Below, piece by piece: positions 34,312 to 41,734 of a DNA stretch of 64,000 nt. A program made the translations under genes and the position numbers. The number at the start of each line of letters is the position of its first letter. The first letter of the stretch is position 1. Source of the DNA: Mycolicibacterium sarraceniae (GTDB taxonomy: Bacteria > Actinomycetota > Actinomycetes > Mycobacteriales > Mycobacteriaceae); assembly GCF_010731875.1 (NCBI RefSeq), contig NZ_AP022595.1, positions 3,038,001 through 3,102,000 of the forward strand, read 5' to 3'. A model generated the notes under the pieces. It did not search any database and had not been told where the DNA came from. It saw only the letters and a program-made list of their open reading frames with translations.

Positions 34312-34818
34312 ATGCGCGCTTGTCAAGCGCTAACCGCGATCGGCTCGGCCGCTGCCCTCGCTGGGATCTGTTGTGCCGCACCCGCTGCGGCGGACGAGAC
34401 GTGGGGCATCAACGGCACGTTTGCGACGTCATCCAACGGTGATTGGGCGAAGGTCAATGAGCGCTATCAGGACCAGCCTTCCGAGCGTGAAACCTGGACG
34501 ATTTCGACTCAATGCATCTCGCCCACCGAGTGCACCGGGATTGTGCACAGCGACGCAGGCTGGACGGCGCCGGTCTTCACCACGAACGGCCTGTGGTATG
34601 TCAAGCGCACCATTCCGAACTGGCGGTTCTGTGCTGACGGAGCGGCGATCGAAGGATTCCAGGAGTACCAGATGTATCCCGTCAACGGCAGCGATGGTCA
34701 CTACAACGCTGCGTCGACTGAATACTCCGGTCAGAACCGAGTCGTCGGTCCGAGCGGATCGTGCGGGCGCAACCAGCCGCCGGTGATCCAGATGCCGTTC
34801 TACATGAAAAAGCGTTAG
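34312..34818 (+). CDS. Small secreted protein, mce-operon associated
   Basis: 168 residues with a cleavable signal peptide (cut near AAPAAA-DET, residue 27-28). The mature part has paired cysteines (TQCISPTEC, RFCADG, GSCGRN) suggesting disulfides in the cell envelope. It is separated by 12 bp from mceF with GAAAGGGG upstream and is almost certainly in the same transcript. I do not recognise a catalytic motif. It may assist cargo capture or stability of the Mce tube (inference from position). It ends 4 bp from the convergent gene at 34823. Confidence 0.8.
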   Translation: MRACQALTAIGSAAALAGICCAAPAAADETWGINGTFATSSNGDWAKVNERYQDQPSERETWTISTQCISPTECTGIVHSDAGWTAPVFTTNGLWYVKRTIPNWRFCADGAAIEGFQEYQMYPVNGSDGHYNAASTEYSGQNRVVGPSGSCGRNQPPVIQMPFYMKKR

Positions 34819-34822
34819 CGCA

Positions 34823-35269
34823 TTACCAATTGCGCAGCGAGCACAGCGCCCCCTTGGGGCCGCTGTTCCGCTTGACGACCTGGCCGTTGATTTCCATCGT
34901 GCAGTTGAATCCGGCTGTTGCCTTGGGGAGCGCCCCGGTCGCCTGGACGAGAACCATGCCCCACTGCATCGGATCGGTCAGCGTGGCCACGAGCACCCAC
35001 GGTTTGTTGGGTCCGACAGTCGCTTCGGTGTTCGGGCTGAACACGTACGGATCGTGGCTGTACTCGGAGAACGTCGGCGGATCGGTGTCGCGGTAGTAGA
35101 TCTCGGCGATGACAGGCTTGTCGGCCGTGACGGTGTATTTGACGTTGAACAGCTGCGGTGGCAGCGGACCACCGGGCGGAGCGTCGTCGGCCAGTGCTGG
35201 TGACGCGAGGCAGGTCGCGGTGCCGAGAACCGCTAGGGCAGTGGCGAAAGTCCGCGTGGCGATATGCAT
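34823..35269 (-). CDS. Secreted MmpS-like small protein (paralogue 1)
   Basis: 148 residues from ATG 35269, chosen because it begins a signal peptide (cut near SPALA-DDA); the longer frame lacks one. The mature body reads VKYTVTADKPVIAEIYYRDT then YSHDPYVFSPNTEATVGP, a beta-sandwich pattern like the MmpS domain but without a membrane anchor. A clear paralogue lies at 39207-39623 with the same YYRDT, YSHDPYVFSP and C-terminal NSGPKGALCSLR. Role unknown; likely envelope located. Confidence 0.8.
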   Translation of the reverse strand: MHIATRTFATALAVLGTATCLASPALADDAPPGGPLPPQLFNVKYTVTADKPVIAEIYYRDTDPPTFSEYSHDPYVFSPNTEATVGPNKPWVLVATLTDPMQWGMVLVQATGALPKATAGFNCTMEINGQVVKRNSGPKGALCSLRNW

Positions 35270-35271
35270 TT

Positions 35272-35730
35272 TCACATCCGGCTCAGGCTGAACGGATAGG
35301 TGAAGGTGCCACCAGGAGCGCCATCGCAACCGGCGTCGAACGTCGACACCATCGAACCGACCAGGGTATTCGCATCCCAGGTGTACACGTCATGGGTGGG
35401 AATAGTTGGGCCGTAATAGATGTCACCGCATCGCAGGCCGAACGGGTCGTTGATGGCCAACGTGTACTGGCCGTTGACCAAGGGTGCGTCGGCGTTGCTC
35501 TGAACGGCCTTCGCGATCGGTCGCGGCAGGGTGAGAACGTGAACGCAGTTGGGGGTGTTGGTGATTGAGTTCGGCGGTACACACGCAGTCACGGACCATA
35601 CCCAGGTGTGGAAGTCCCTGCGGTCCGGCATGGTCATCACATAATTGCCCAGGTACATCTCTGCGGTGGCGGGCGCAGCCAGGGTCACCGCAGCCGCCAT
35701 CAGCGCCGTGGTTATCACGAGGGACTTCAA
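35272..35730 (-). CDS. Small secreted protein
   Basis: 152 residues from TTG 35730 with GAAGGA upstream. Signal peptide cut near AAPATA-EMY (residue 23-24); mature part contains cysteines (TACVPPNS, PNCVHVL, LRCGDI, AGCDGA) likely in disulfides. It lies 2 bp upstream of the MmpS-like gene and is probably co-transcribed. Family not recognised. The intergenic region before it carries a promoter-like palindrome at 35775-35803. Confidence 0.75.
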   Translation of the reverse strand: MKSLVITTALMAAAVTLAAPATAEMYLGNYVMTMPDRRDFHTWVWSVTACVPPNSITNTPNCVHVLTLPRPIAKAVQSNADAPLVNGQYTLAINDPFGLRCGDIYYGPTIPTHDVYTWDANTLVGSMVSTFDAGCDGAPGGTFTYPFSLSRM

Positions 35731-35774
35731 ACCGGCTTCCTTCGCCTTCGAGCCAAGCTACGCACGCTGCGAGA

Positions 35775-35803
35775 TTGGCATTCTCGTCATCGGAGAATAC
35801 CGT
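35775..35803 (+). promoter_or_regulatory. Promoter-like palindrome TTGGCA-N17-TACCGT
   Basis: The 17-bp spacer is itself an inverted repeat (TTCTCG-N5-CGGAGAA) and the whole block matches the site at 47120-47148 almost base for base. Its promoter reading points rightward, antisense to the Mce-associated gene, while the palindrome could control the leftward secreted genes starting at 35730. Confidence 0.55.
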
Positions 35804-35847
35804 CCCTGGGCTCTACGGAGAACGGGTTTGCCCAGGTTGCGTCGGCG

Positions 35848-36579
35848 TCAGACGAACTCGACGTCCGACACCTTCAACTGATCGCCCTCGCGCACCAGGC
35901 TGACCACCACTCGCCACACCCGCGGCTGCTGATCTTCTTTCGGAGCATCCGGTCCAGTTCGTTGCGAGGTCGCCGCGACCAGGACGGTGGCCGAGTCCTT
36001 GTCCATCGACTCGACGGCGGCGTTGTTGACGGTGACCTTGGTGATGACCTTGGACTGTTGCAGCGCCTTGATCAGGTCGGGGGAGCCGTCCTCGAAGTTC
36101 GATTTGAACTTGCCCGTCGAACCGTCGATGACCCTTTGAACGGTTTCCTGGGGGTTGGTGTAGTCCAGTGACATCAGGTTCACCACACCCTGGCGGGCGG
36201 CGGCGGCGAACTCGGCCGAGCGATGCTGTTGCTGATCGGCACTCCGGTGTTGCCAGAGCATGTTGGCGACTGCGCCGAGCAGCACGGCGAGCACCACCAG
36301 AACGGCCAGCGCGGCGGCGACCGTCGTCAGTCGCAGCCCGCGCTTGCGTGGCGTCGTGACATCCTCGGTGGCTTGCGGTGGTTCGGTCTCGACGGCCGCT
36401 TCCGTCACCGATTCCGACGGTGCCGGTTTTTCGTCGCGAGAAGTTTCCAGTTTGCGGCGCAATTCGTTTGCCCGAGCACGGGCTGCCTCGGCGCGCGCTT
36501 CAGCCGCAGCAGCGGCCGCCTCGGCCGCTTCGGCGGAGACTGCGTCATCGGGTGCCGCGGATTCATTCTTGTCCGGCAT
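35848..36579 (-). CDS. Mce-associated membrane protein (Mas)
   Basis: 243 residues. An Ala/Glu/Arg-rich predicted coiled-coil N-terminus (about 15-50), a single membrane span near residues 82-108 (LTTVAAALAVLVVLAVLLGA), and a C-terminal NTF2-like extracytoplasmic domain ending VWRVVVSLVREGDQLKVSDV. This is the layout of Mce-associated (Mas) proteins that stabilise or assist Mce complexes. It faces the opposite way to the mce operon, so it is expressed separately. Cargo role unknown. Confidence 0.88.
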   Translation of the reverse strand: MPDKNESAAPDDAVSAEAAEAAAAAAEARAEAARARANELRRKLETSRDEKPAPSESVTEAAVETEPPQATEDVTTPRKRGLRLTTVAAALAVLVVLAVLLGAVANMLWQHRSADQQQHRSAEFAAAARQGVVNLMSLDYTNPQETVQRVIDGSTGKFKSNFEDGSPDLIKALQQSKVITKVTVNNAAVESMDKDSATVLVAATSQRTGPDAPKEDQQPRVWRVVVSLVREGDQLKVSDVEFV

Positions 36580-36723
36580 GGGACCTCCTCGTCCATCACG
36601 GTCGCATGGCGAAGAGCGACGCCAGCACTGCGGGCCAGCATTCCACAGCGGCGATTATGGGTTTTGTCCCGGTTTCTTCCCTGAGCCGGAGAATTCGCTT
36701 ACCGAGTATGCGAAAGTATTCGA

Positions 36724-37131
36724 GTGCGATCGACCGTGCCAGTTCTTGCTGCGCTCCTGACGGCCGGATTACTGATGCCGGCGTCGGCCTCCGCGGACCC
36801 CGCGGTGACCCCGATCAACGCCAATGAGTGCAATGACGCGTTCTGCACACCGGGCATTACGCCGGGTGTCGAACTCGGGGCCCCGTGCAGCAACACGACC
36901 TATTACGTGTTCGGCGTCGACAACCGGAACAACTGGGGCCGGCTGATCTTCTGCGGGTCGCCCCGACGCTATGAGCCGCGGTACTTCCGCTCGCCCCCGA
37001 TGGTGGGCATCAAGAATCTAGACGCCGATTGCGGCGGCTATGAGAACTCTGTCGCGCAGGCGCCGGACGGCATGTTCCTGACGTGTGTGGCGACCGGCGG
37101 GAGGACCCGCTGGGTGCAGGGCGACGCGTGA
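36724..37131 (+). CDS. Small secreted protein
   Basis: 135 residues from GTG 36724 (RSTVPVLAALLTAGLLMPAS begins the signal peptide, cut near SASA-DPA). No clear ribosome-binding site precedes the GTG, so it may be leaderless or start differently. Cysteines in ECNDAFC, APCSN, LIFCGS, ADCGG and LTCVAT suggest several disulfides. Family not recognised. Terminated by the hairpin at 37142-37182 shared with the convergent P450. Confidence 0.7.
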   Translation: MRSTVPVLAALLTAGLLMPASASADPAVTPINANECNDAFCTPGITPGVELGAPCSNTTYYVFGVDNRNNWGRLIFCGSPRRYEPRYFRSPPMVGIKNLDADCGGYENSVAQAPDGMFLTCVATGGRTRWVQGDA

Positions 37132-37141
37132 CCGCCTGAAC

Positions 37142-37182
37142 GAGAAAGAGCCCCAGACCGCATCGCGGCCTAGGGCTTTCTC
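37142..37182. terminator. Bidirectional terminator hairpin
   Basis: GAGAAAG-A-GCCC (37142-37153) pairs with GGGCTTTCTC (37173-37182), one bulged A, 19-nt loop. It lies between convergent genes and has an A-rich side and a T-rich side, fitting intrinsic termination in both directions. Confidence 0.75.
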
Positions 37183-37187
37183 ACTTC

Positions 37188-38465
37188 TCAGCTCCTGCCG
37201 GTGAACCGGACGTGGATATCGGCCAACCCGCGCAGGATGTAAGTCGGCTCGTAGTTGTAGCGACGGTCGTCGGAGGGTCCGTGGAACTCCTCGTCGATGG
37301 TGATCTCACCCATCCGGTCCAGCATCCGTTCCAGGGAGACTCGGCCTTCGACGCGTGCCAACGGCGCTCCCGGGCAGGAGTGCGCGCCGCGGCCGAAGGC
37401 GATGTGCTCGCGGACGTTGGGGCGACGCACCTGGAACTCGTGCGGATCGGTGAAGCGCCGCGGATCGCGGTTGGCCGCGCCCGGTAGCACCATGACGACG
37501 GTGCCCGCCTTCACTTCCATATCGCCGACCTTCGAGGTCCGCCGGGCCAGCCGCGAGTCACTCTTGACCGGGCTTTCCAGACGCAGTGACTCCTCGATGA
37601 ACGTCGGGATCAGGCTGCGGTCCTCACGCAGACTCTGCTGCAGGTGGGGCCGCTCGGCCATCGCCTTGATGGCCGCGGACAGCAGCTTGGCGGTGGTCTC
37701 CTGGCCGGCGGCGAACAGGAACGTCGCGGTGCGGACCACGTCGATGATCTCCGGCGTCGACCCGTCGGCGTACTTGGCGGTCGCCAGCTCGGTCAGCACG
37801 TCATCGCGGGGATCGCGACGACGGTCCTGGAGGTAGCTGCTGAACTTCTCGTCGAGGAATTCCAGCGGGTTCGTGCCGACGGACCCATGGTCCAGCGAGC
37901 CGACTCGTGCTTCCGGGCGATCAGCGCCGAGCACCGTGCGGAATTCCTTGTGATCCCCCTCGGGGACCCCGAGAAGATCTGCAATGACCAATAGCGAGAA
38001 GGGTTTTGCGTACTCAGCCAGGAACTCGCTGTGCCCCAGGGAGATGAACTCGTCGAGCTGGCGGTCGGCCAGCCGCCACATGAAGTCTTCGTTCTCCTTG
38101 AGCCGCTTGGGGGTCAGCAGCCGGCTGAGCAGTGAACGGGCCTTGGTGTGATCCGGCGGGTCCATCGTCACCATGTGTTCGTTCATCGGGAAGTACGAGC
38201 GGTGGGCATCGATCTGCTCGTTGAGGTCATCGCCCTCGGGCGTGAACGGCAGGGGAGGGAACGGCCCGCCCAGAGCCACGATGTTCGAGAAAGCCTCGGG
38301 GTTCTTGTAGACCTCCAGTGCCTCCTCGTACCCCGTGACGGCCACGAAGCCGTGCGGCTCCAGACGCAGTGTCGGGCTCTGATCGCGCAGGTAGTCGTAG
38401 TACGGGTAGGGATTGGGGACCAGCGTCTGATCGGTGAGGAAGTCAACGGTGGCGAAGTCGGTCAT
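37188..38465 (-). CDS. Cytochrome P450 monooxygenase
   Basis: 425 residues from ATG 38465 (GGAGGAAG upstream; a 14-residue longer form is possible). I-helix FAAGQETTA (about 252-258), ExxR as ESLR (292-295), and heme loop IAFGRGAHSCPGA with Cys364 are intact; Pro after the Cys-adjacent position is common in bacterial P450s. Unlike the other two P450s of the window it has no ferredoxin beside it and must borrow one. Divergent from a TetR gene that probably controls it. Substrate unknown. Confidence 0.95.
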   Translation of the reverse strand: MTDFATVDFLTDQTLVPNPYPYYDYLRDQSPTLRLEPHGFVAVTGYEEALEVYKNPEAFSNIVALGGPFPPLPFTPEGDDLNEQIDAHRSYFPMNEHMVTMDPPDHTKARSLLSRLLTPKRLKENEDFMWRLADRQLDEFISLGHSEFLAEYAKPFSLLVIADLLGVPEGDHKEFRTVLGADRPEARVGSLDHGSVGTNPLEFLDEKFSSYLQDRRRDPRDDVLTELATAKYADGSTPEIIDVVRTATFLFAAGQETTAKLLSAAIKAMAERPHLQQSLREDRSLIPTFIEESLRLESPVKSDSRLARRTSKVGDMEVKAGTVVMVLPGAANRDPRRFTDPHEFQVRRPNVREHIAFGRGAHSCPGAPLARVEGRVSLERMLDRMGEITIDEEFHGPSDDRRYNYEPTYILRGLADIHVRFTGRS

Positions 38466-38508
38466 ATGCGGGTTCTTCCTCCAAGCAGCGGGCTGATTGC
38501 TGTGCATC

Positions 38509-38566
38509 TGCTTAGCATGGCGTAAAGTCCCCGGTCAAGGCTGCATCCCATCGGCCCACGTACTAT
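38509..38566. promoter_or_regulatory. Divergent promoter region, P450 / TetR
   Basis: Minus strand: TTGACC (38538-38533) and TAAGCA (38514-38509), 18 bp apart, for the P450. Plus strand: TACTAT (38561-38566) as a -10 for the TetR gene. No strong palindrome is visible between them. Confidence 0.4.
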
Positions 38567-38604
38567 CGGCGTGTTCAATCGGCGGTGACGAGACGAGGTG
38601 GCAT

Positions 38605-39291
38605 ATGGCATCGGCGCGGCGGATCGGTGCGCCCGACGCGAAAAATCGCCTCGTGCTGCTCGACGCTGCCGAACAGCTGCTGATCGACGAGGGCTACGCC
38701 GCAGTGACCTCGCGTCGGGTTGCCGAGAAGGCGGGACTCAAACCGCAGCTGGTCCACTACTACTTCCGCACGATGGACGACCTGTTCCTCGAGGTCTTCC
38801 GCCGCTATGCCGATCAGGGCATGGAAGCCCACAAGCGTGCGCTGGCCTCGCCCCAACCGCTGTGGGCGCTGTGGCGATTCGGGATCAACCCCGCCGCCAG
38901 CCGGCTGACGATGGAGATGGCCGCGCTGGCCAATCACCGCAAGGTCCTTCGCGCCGAGATGTCCCGCTACGCCGAGCGTTTCCGCGAGGATCAGCGCCAG
39001 GTGTTCGTGACCGTATTGGAGCGCAACGGCGTACTGCCCAATGAGGTTCCGCCGGTGGTCTGGTCAATCCTGCTGACCGGTGTGTCGACGGTGGTGATGC
39101 TGGGCGAGGCACTTGGCGTCACCTCGGGGCATGCCGAAACCCTGGAACTCGTCGAAAATTTCCTGACGGTGATGGAGGGCCCGCCGCTGCTGGCGGACGA
39201 CTCAGCTCACCAGTGGCGTAGCGAGCAGAGCGCGCCCTTGGGGCCGGAGTTCTCCGCGACGACAACCCCGTCAACCGCAAGCACGCAGTGA
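38605..39291 (+). CDS. TetR family transcriptional regulator
   Basis: 228 residues from ATG 38605. HTH domain NRLVLLDAAEQLLIDEGYAA, VTSRRVAEKAGLKPQLVHYYF, RTMDDLFLEVF (about 13-60). The last ~30 residues (AHQWRSEQSAPLGPEF and onward) are exactly antisense to the conserved C-terminus of the secreted gene at 39207, an 85-bp tail-to-tail overlap; the original TetR stop may have been lost. Likely represses the divergent P450. Confidence 0.88.
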   Translation: MASARRIGAPDAKNRLVLLDAAEQLLIDEGYAAVTSRRVAEKAGLKPQLVHYYFRTMDDLFLEVFRRYADQGMEAHKRALASPQPLWALWRFGINPAASRLTMEMAALANHRKVLRAEMSRYAERFREDQRQVFVTVLERNGVLPNEVPPVVWSILLTGVSTVVMLGEALGVTSGHAETLELVENFLTVMEGPPLLADDSAHQWRSEQSAPLGPEFSATTTPSTASTQ

Positions 39292-39623
39292 AAATTCGGC
39301 GGGGTTTTCGACAGTCCGCTGGTCGCTGCGACCATAGCCCATTCGTCGGGGTTGGCTAGCTGAACGTTGAGCACCCATTTCTGGGTCGGTCCGACGTCAG
39401 CCTCGACCTTGGGGCTGAACACGTAGGGGTCGTGGCTGTAGTCCGACCAGTTCGCCGGCTCGGTGTCCCGGTAGTAGATATCCGCGGCCCGGAACGGCTG
39501 CTCGGCGAAGACGCTGTAGGTGACCTGGTGCAGTACACCCTCGTCGGCGCCGGCCGGGGCTGACGAACCCGCCACACATCCCGCTGCCAGGGCCACTGCC
39601 AACCCCAACTGAACGAACCTCAT
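39207..39623 (-). CDS. Secreted MmpS-like small protein (paralogue 2)
   Basis: 138 residues with a signal peptide (cut near SSAPAGA-DEG). Shares IYYRDTEP, YSHDPYVFSPKVEADVGP and NSGPKGALCSLRHW with the protein at 34823-35269, so the two are duplicates flanking the Mce-associated gene and P450. Its 3' end overlaps the TetR gene by 85 bp. The start at ATG 39623 overlaps a stop of the decayed gene upstream. Function unknown; envelope location likely. Confidence 0.82.
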   Translation of the reverse strand: MRFVQLGLAVALAAGCVAGSSAPAGADEGVLHQVTYSVFAEQPFRAADIYYRDTEPANWSDYSHDPYVFSPKVEADVGPTQKWVLNVQLANPDEWAMVAATSGLSKTPPNFHCVLAVDGVVVAENSGPKGALCSLRHW

Positions 39624-40200
39624 GGCTCAGTTTGGCATGGTGGAGTCGTTGCGGGCGGCGGTTTGTCCCACCGAGGGGCCGCTTCGTTGCCAGGCACGGT
39701 GAGAAGCCCATTTTCACTACTGGCGAACCCGGTGTGCAACCGGTTGTCGCCTGGTGTCGTCCGCATCAGGACGAGGTAGTCGCCATTCATGCTGGCGGTG
39801 GCATCGGGGGAGATGGCCCCGGCCAGACGCAGTATCGCGCGGGGCGGCCCACTGTCGGTGACGGCCTTTCCGGCCAGCACCTTCGTGCCAGACGCGCCGC
39901 GGAATCCCGCAGCCGCGGTGAAATCCGCAGGGAGAAAAACTGATTGAAGACATCGTCACGCAGCCGAGGCAGGGTGGACGTTTTGATCCGCCACTGTCCG
40001 CCGGTCTTCTCGTAGGTCTCGTGGTAGTGGCCGTAGCCCGCGAGGTTGATGAACCGTGGGTTGGGAGGGCTTGCCCAGAGTTTTGCGGAGGAACGTGACG
40101 AACGCGTCCGCGCCGGCGATGACAACTCCGCCGGACGGGCGGGTGTCGCGGACGAAGTCGTCGGTGACGATATCGCGCCAGCGGTAACGCAGCCCACCCG
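39620..40200 (-). pseudogene. Decayed NTF2-like / SnoaL-type gene
   Basis: Three minus-strand frames carry consecutive pieces of one protein: LRYRWRDIVTDDFVRDTRPS with GADAFVTFLRKTLG (about 40200-40075), then PRFINLAGYGHYHETYEKTG and WRIKTSTLPRLRDDVFNQFF (40060-39930), then AVTDSGPPRAILRLAGAISP with DYLVLMRTTPGDNRLHTGFA (39870-39700), ending at TGA 39620. At least two frameshifts, and the N-terminal start is missing. The middle block is the NTF2/SnoaL fold pattern. Confidence 0.75.
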
Positions 40201-40232
40201 ATGTGATAGCCACGCGACGTAAACTCGCGCGA

Positions 40233-40874
40233 ATGGCACAGGCATCGTCACCGGAGCGGCGGGGCGGCCGGCCCACGCAGGCCGAGGCGGCGGCGCTGCA
40301 CCAACGGCTGCGGGAAGCGGCGGTCAAGACATTCCTGGAGAACGGCTACGACGCGACGACGATGGTCGCGATCGCCGACGCCGCCGGGATCACCAAACCC
40401 ACGCTATATGCCCGCTATGCCGATAAGCGCGCGGTGTTCCTGGACGTCATCCCGTGGGCGTTCAGCCGGGCCGTGCAGGTCGACACCCTCGACGCCGCGC
40501 AGGACGAGGACCTGCGTACCGCTCTGGTGGCGGTCGGTCAGGGCGCCCTTCGTCAGGCACTCGATCCCGATATCGTTGCGCTGCACAAGATCGCGCGCAA
40601 CGAAGCGCATCGGTTTCCCGAATTCGGGCTGTCCGCCGAGTCACTCGGCTGGGCGAGCCGCCAGCAGCAGGTGATGCAACTCCTGGCCCGCCACGCCGAG
40701 ACCGGTGCCCTTGCGGTCGACGATATCGAGCTTGCCGCCGAACACTTTCTGGCGATGGTCGAGGTCCTGCCTGCCAGGCTGGCCGATTTCGGTCTCTATC
40801 GGAGCCGAAAGGAAGAGCAGCGGCGCCTGCTGCACGCGGTGGATCTCTTCTTGCACGGCGTGCTGGTCCGGTAG
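40233..40874 (+). CDS. TetR family transcriptional regulator
   Basis: 213 residues from ATG 40233 (a GTG 30 bp earlier is in frame but without support). HTH region RLREAAVKTFLENGYDATT, MVAIADAAGITKPTLYARYA, DKRAVFLDVI (about 25-72). The C-domain resembles AcrR C-terminal type. It lies 35 bp upstream of the dioxygenase operon whose promoter carries a perfect TTAACT/AGTTAA inverted repeat, so it probably represses that operon. Confidence 0.9.
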   Translation: MAQASSPERRGGRPTQAEAAALHQRLREAAVKTFLENGYDATTMVAIADAAGITKPTLYARYADKRAVFLDVIPWAFSRAVQVDTLDAAQDEDLRTALVAVGQGALRQALDPDIVALHKIARNEAHRFPEFGLSAESLGWASRQQQVMQLLARHAETGALAVDDIELAAEHFLAMVEVLPARLADFGLYRSRKEEQRRLLHAVDLFLHGVLVR

Positions 40875-40912
40875 TTCCTCTTAACTTTACGCTTGGGTAT
40901 AGTTAATGGGTG
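40875..40912 (+). promoter_or_regulatory. Promoter with TTAACT-N14-AGTTAA operator; possible leaderless start
   Basis: TATAGT (40898-40903) is a strong -10 with TTCCTC 17 bp upstream. A perfect inverted repeat TTAACT (40881-40886) / AGTTAA (40901-40906) spans it. Transcription would begin near 40910, which is the GTG of the dioxygenase gene, so the mRNA may be leaderless, a common mycobacterial arrangement. Confidence 0.55.
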
Positions 40913-41734
40913 GCAATGACGCTGTCGGTTGTCGACATCACACCCAACATCGCTTCCGAAGTCCGCGCGACCAAGGCCGAGCTGTTCGGCGGCGACCACT
41001 CCGAAGCGCTGCGCGACCTGCTGGAACGGCGTGGTGTGCTGGTCTTCCCACGGATCGGACTCAGCGATGACGAGCAGATCGAATTCACCAAGACCCTGGG
41101 CACATTCGCCCCCGAGCGCACCGGCGAGCAGGTCTACTCCGTCACGCTGGACACGACCATCAACCAGCTGGCCGATTATCTGAAGGGTTCGCTGTACTGG
41201 CACATCGACGGAACCATGAACGAGGTGCCGATCCGCGCCTCGCTGTTGTCCAGCAAGGTGGTGTGCGCCGATGGCACTGGTGACACCGAATTCGCCAATA
41301 CCTACGCGGCCTACGACGCGCTGGAGGATGCCGACAAGGAAGCGCTCGAGTCGCTGCGGGTGATGCATTCGGCGTGGAACACGCTCTTCTACTACGAGCC
41401 CGAACCGAGCTTCACGACGCTGCGGACGATGATGGCGATCGGTGACCGCGAGCTGCCGCTGGTGTGGAATCACCGTTCCGGGCGAAAGTCACTGGTGCTG
41501 GGCTGCACCGCGCGCCACGTGGTGGACATGGACTTCAGGCGCAGCATCGAACTCCTTGTCCGCTTGCGAGAGTGGGCCACCCGCCCGGAGTTCGTCTACC
41601 GGCACAGCTGGTCGGCGGGCGACCTGGTCATCTGGGACAACACCGGCACCATGCACCGCGCCACGCCCTACGATCCCGCGTCCGGCCGGTTGCTGCACCG
41701 CACCAAACTGGAAGGCGAGGAAGCCTTTCGCTGA
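40910..41734 (+). CDS. TauD/TfdA-family Fe(II)/2-oxoglutarate dioxygenase
   Basis: 274 residues from GTG 40910 (ATG 40916 is the alternative). The iron ligands are His98 and Asp100 in WHIDGT and His249 in NTGTMHRAT; Arg264 in LLHRTKL would bind 2-oxoglutarate. It hydroxylates or cleaves an unactivated C-H or C-X bond while decarboxylating 2-oxoglutarate. First of an overlapping set running through the LLM enzyme, sulfotransferase-like protein, TIM-barrel isomerase and DUF1214 protein. Confidence 0.93.
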   Translation: MAMTLSVVDITPNIASEVRATKAELFGGDHSEALRDLLERRGVLVFPRIGLSDDEQIEFTKTLGTFAPERTGEQVYSVTLDTTINQLADYLKGSLYWHIDGTMNEVPIRASLLSSKVVCADGTGDTEFANTYAAYDALEDADKEALESLRVMHSAWNTLFYYEPEPSFTTLRTMMAIGDRELPLVWNHRSGRKSLVLGCTARHVVDMDFRRSIELLVRLREWATRPEFVYRHSWSAGDLVIWDNTGTMHRATPYDPASGRLLHRTKLEGEEAFR

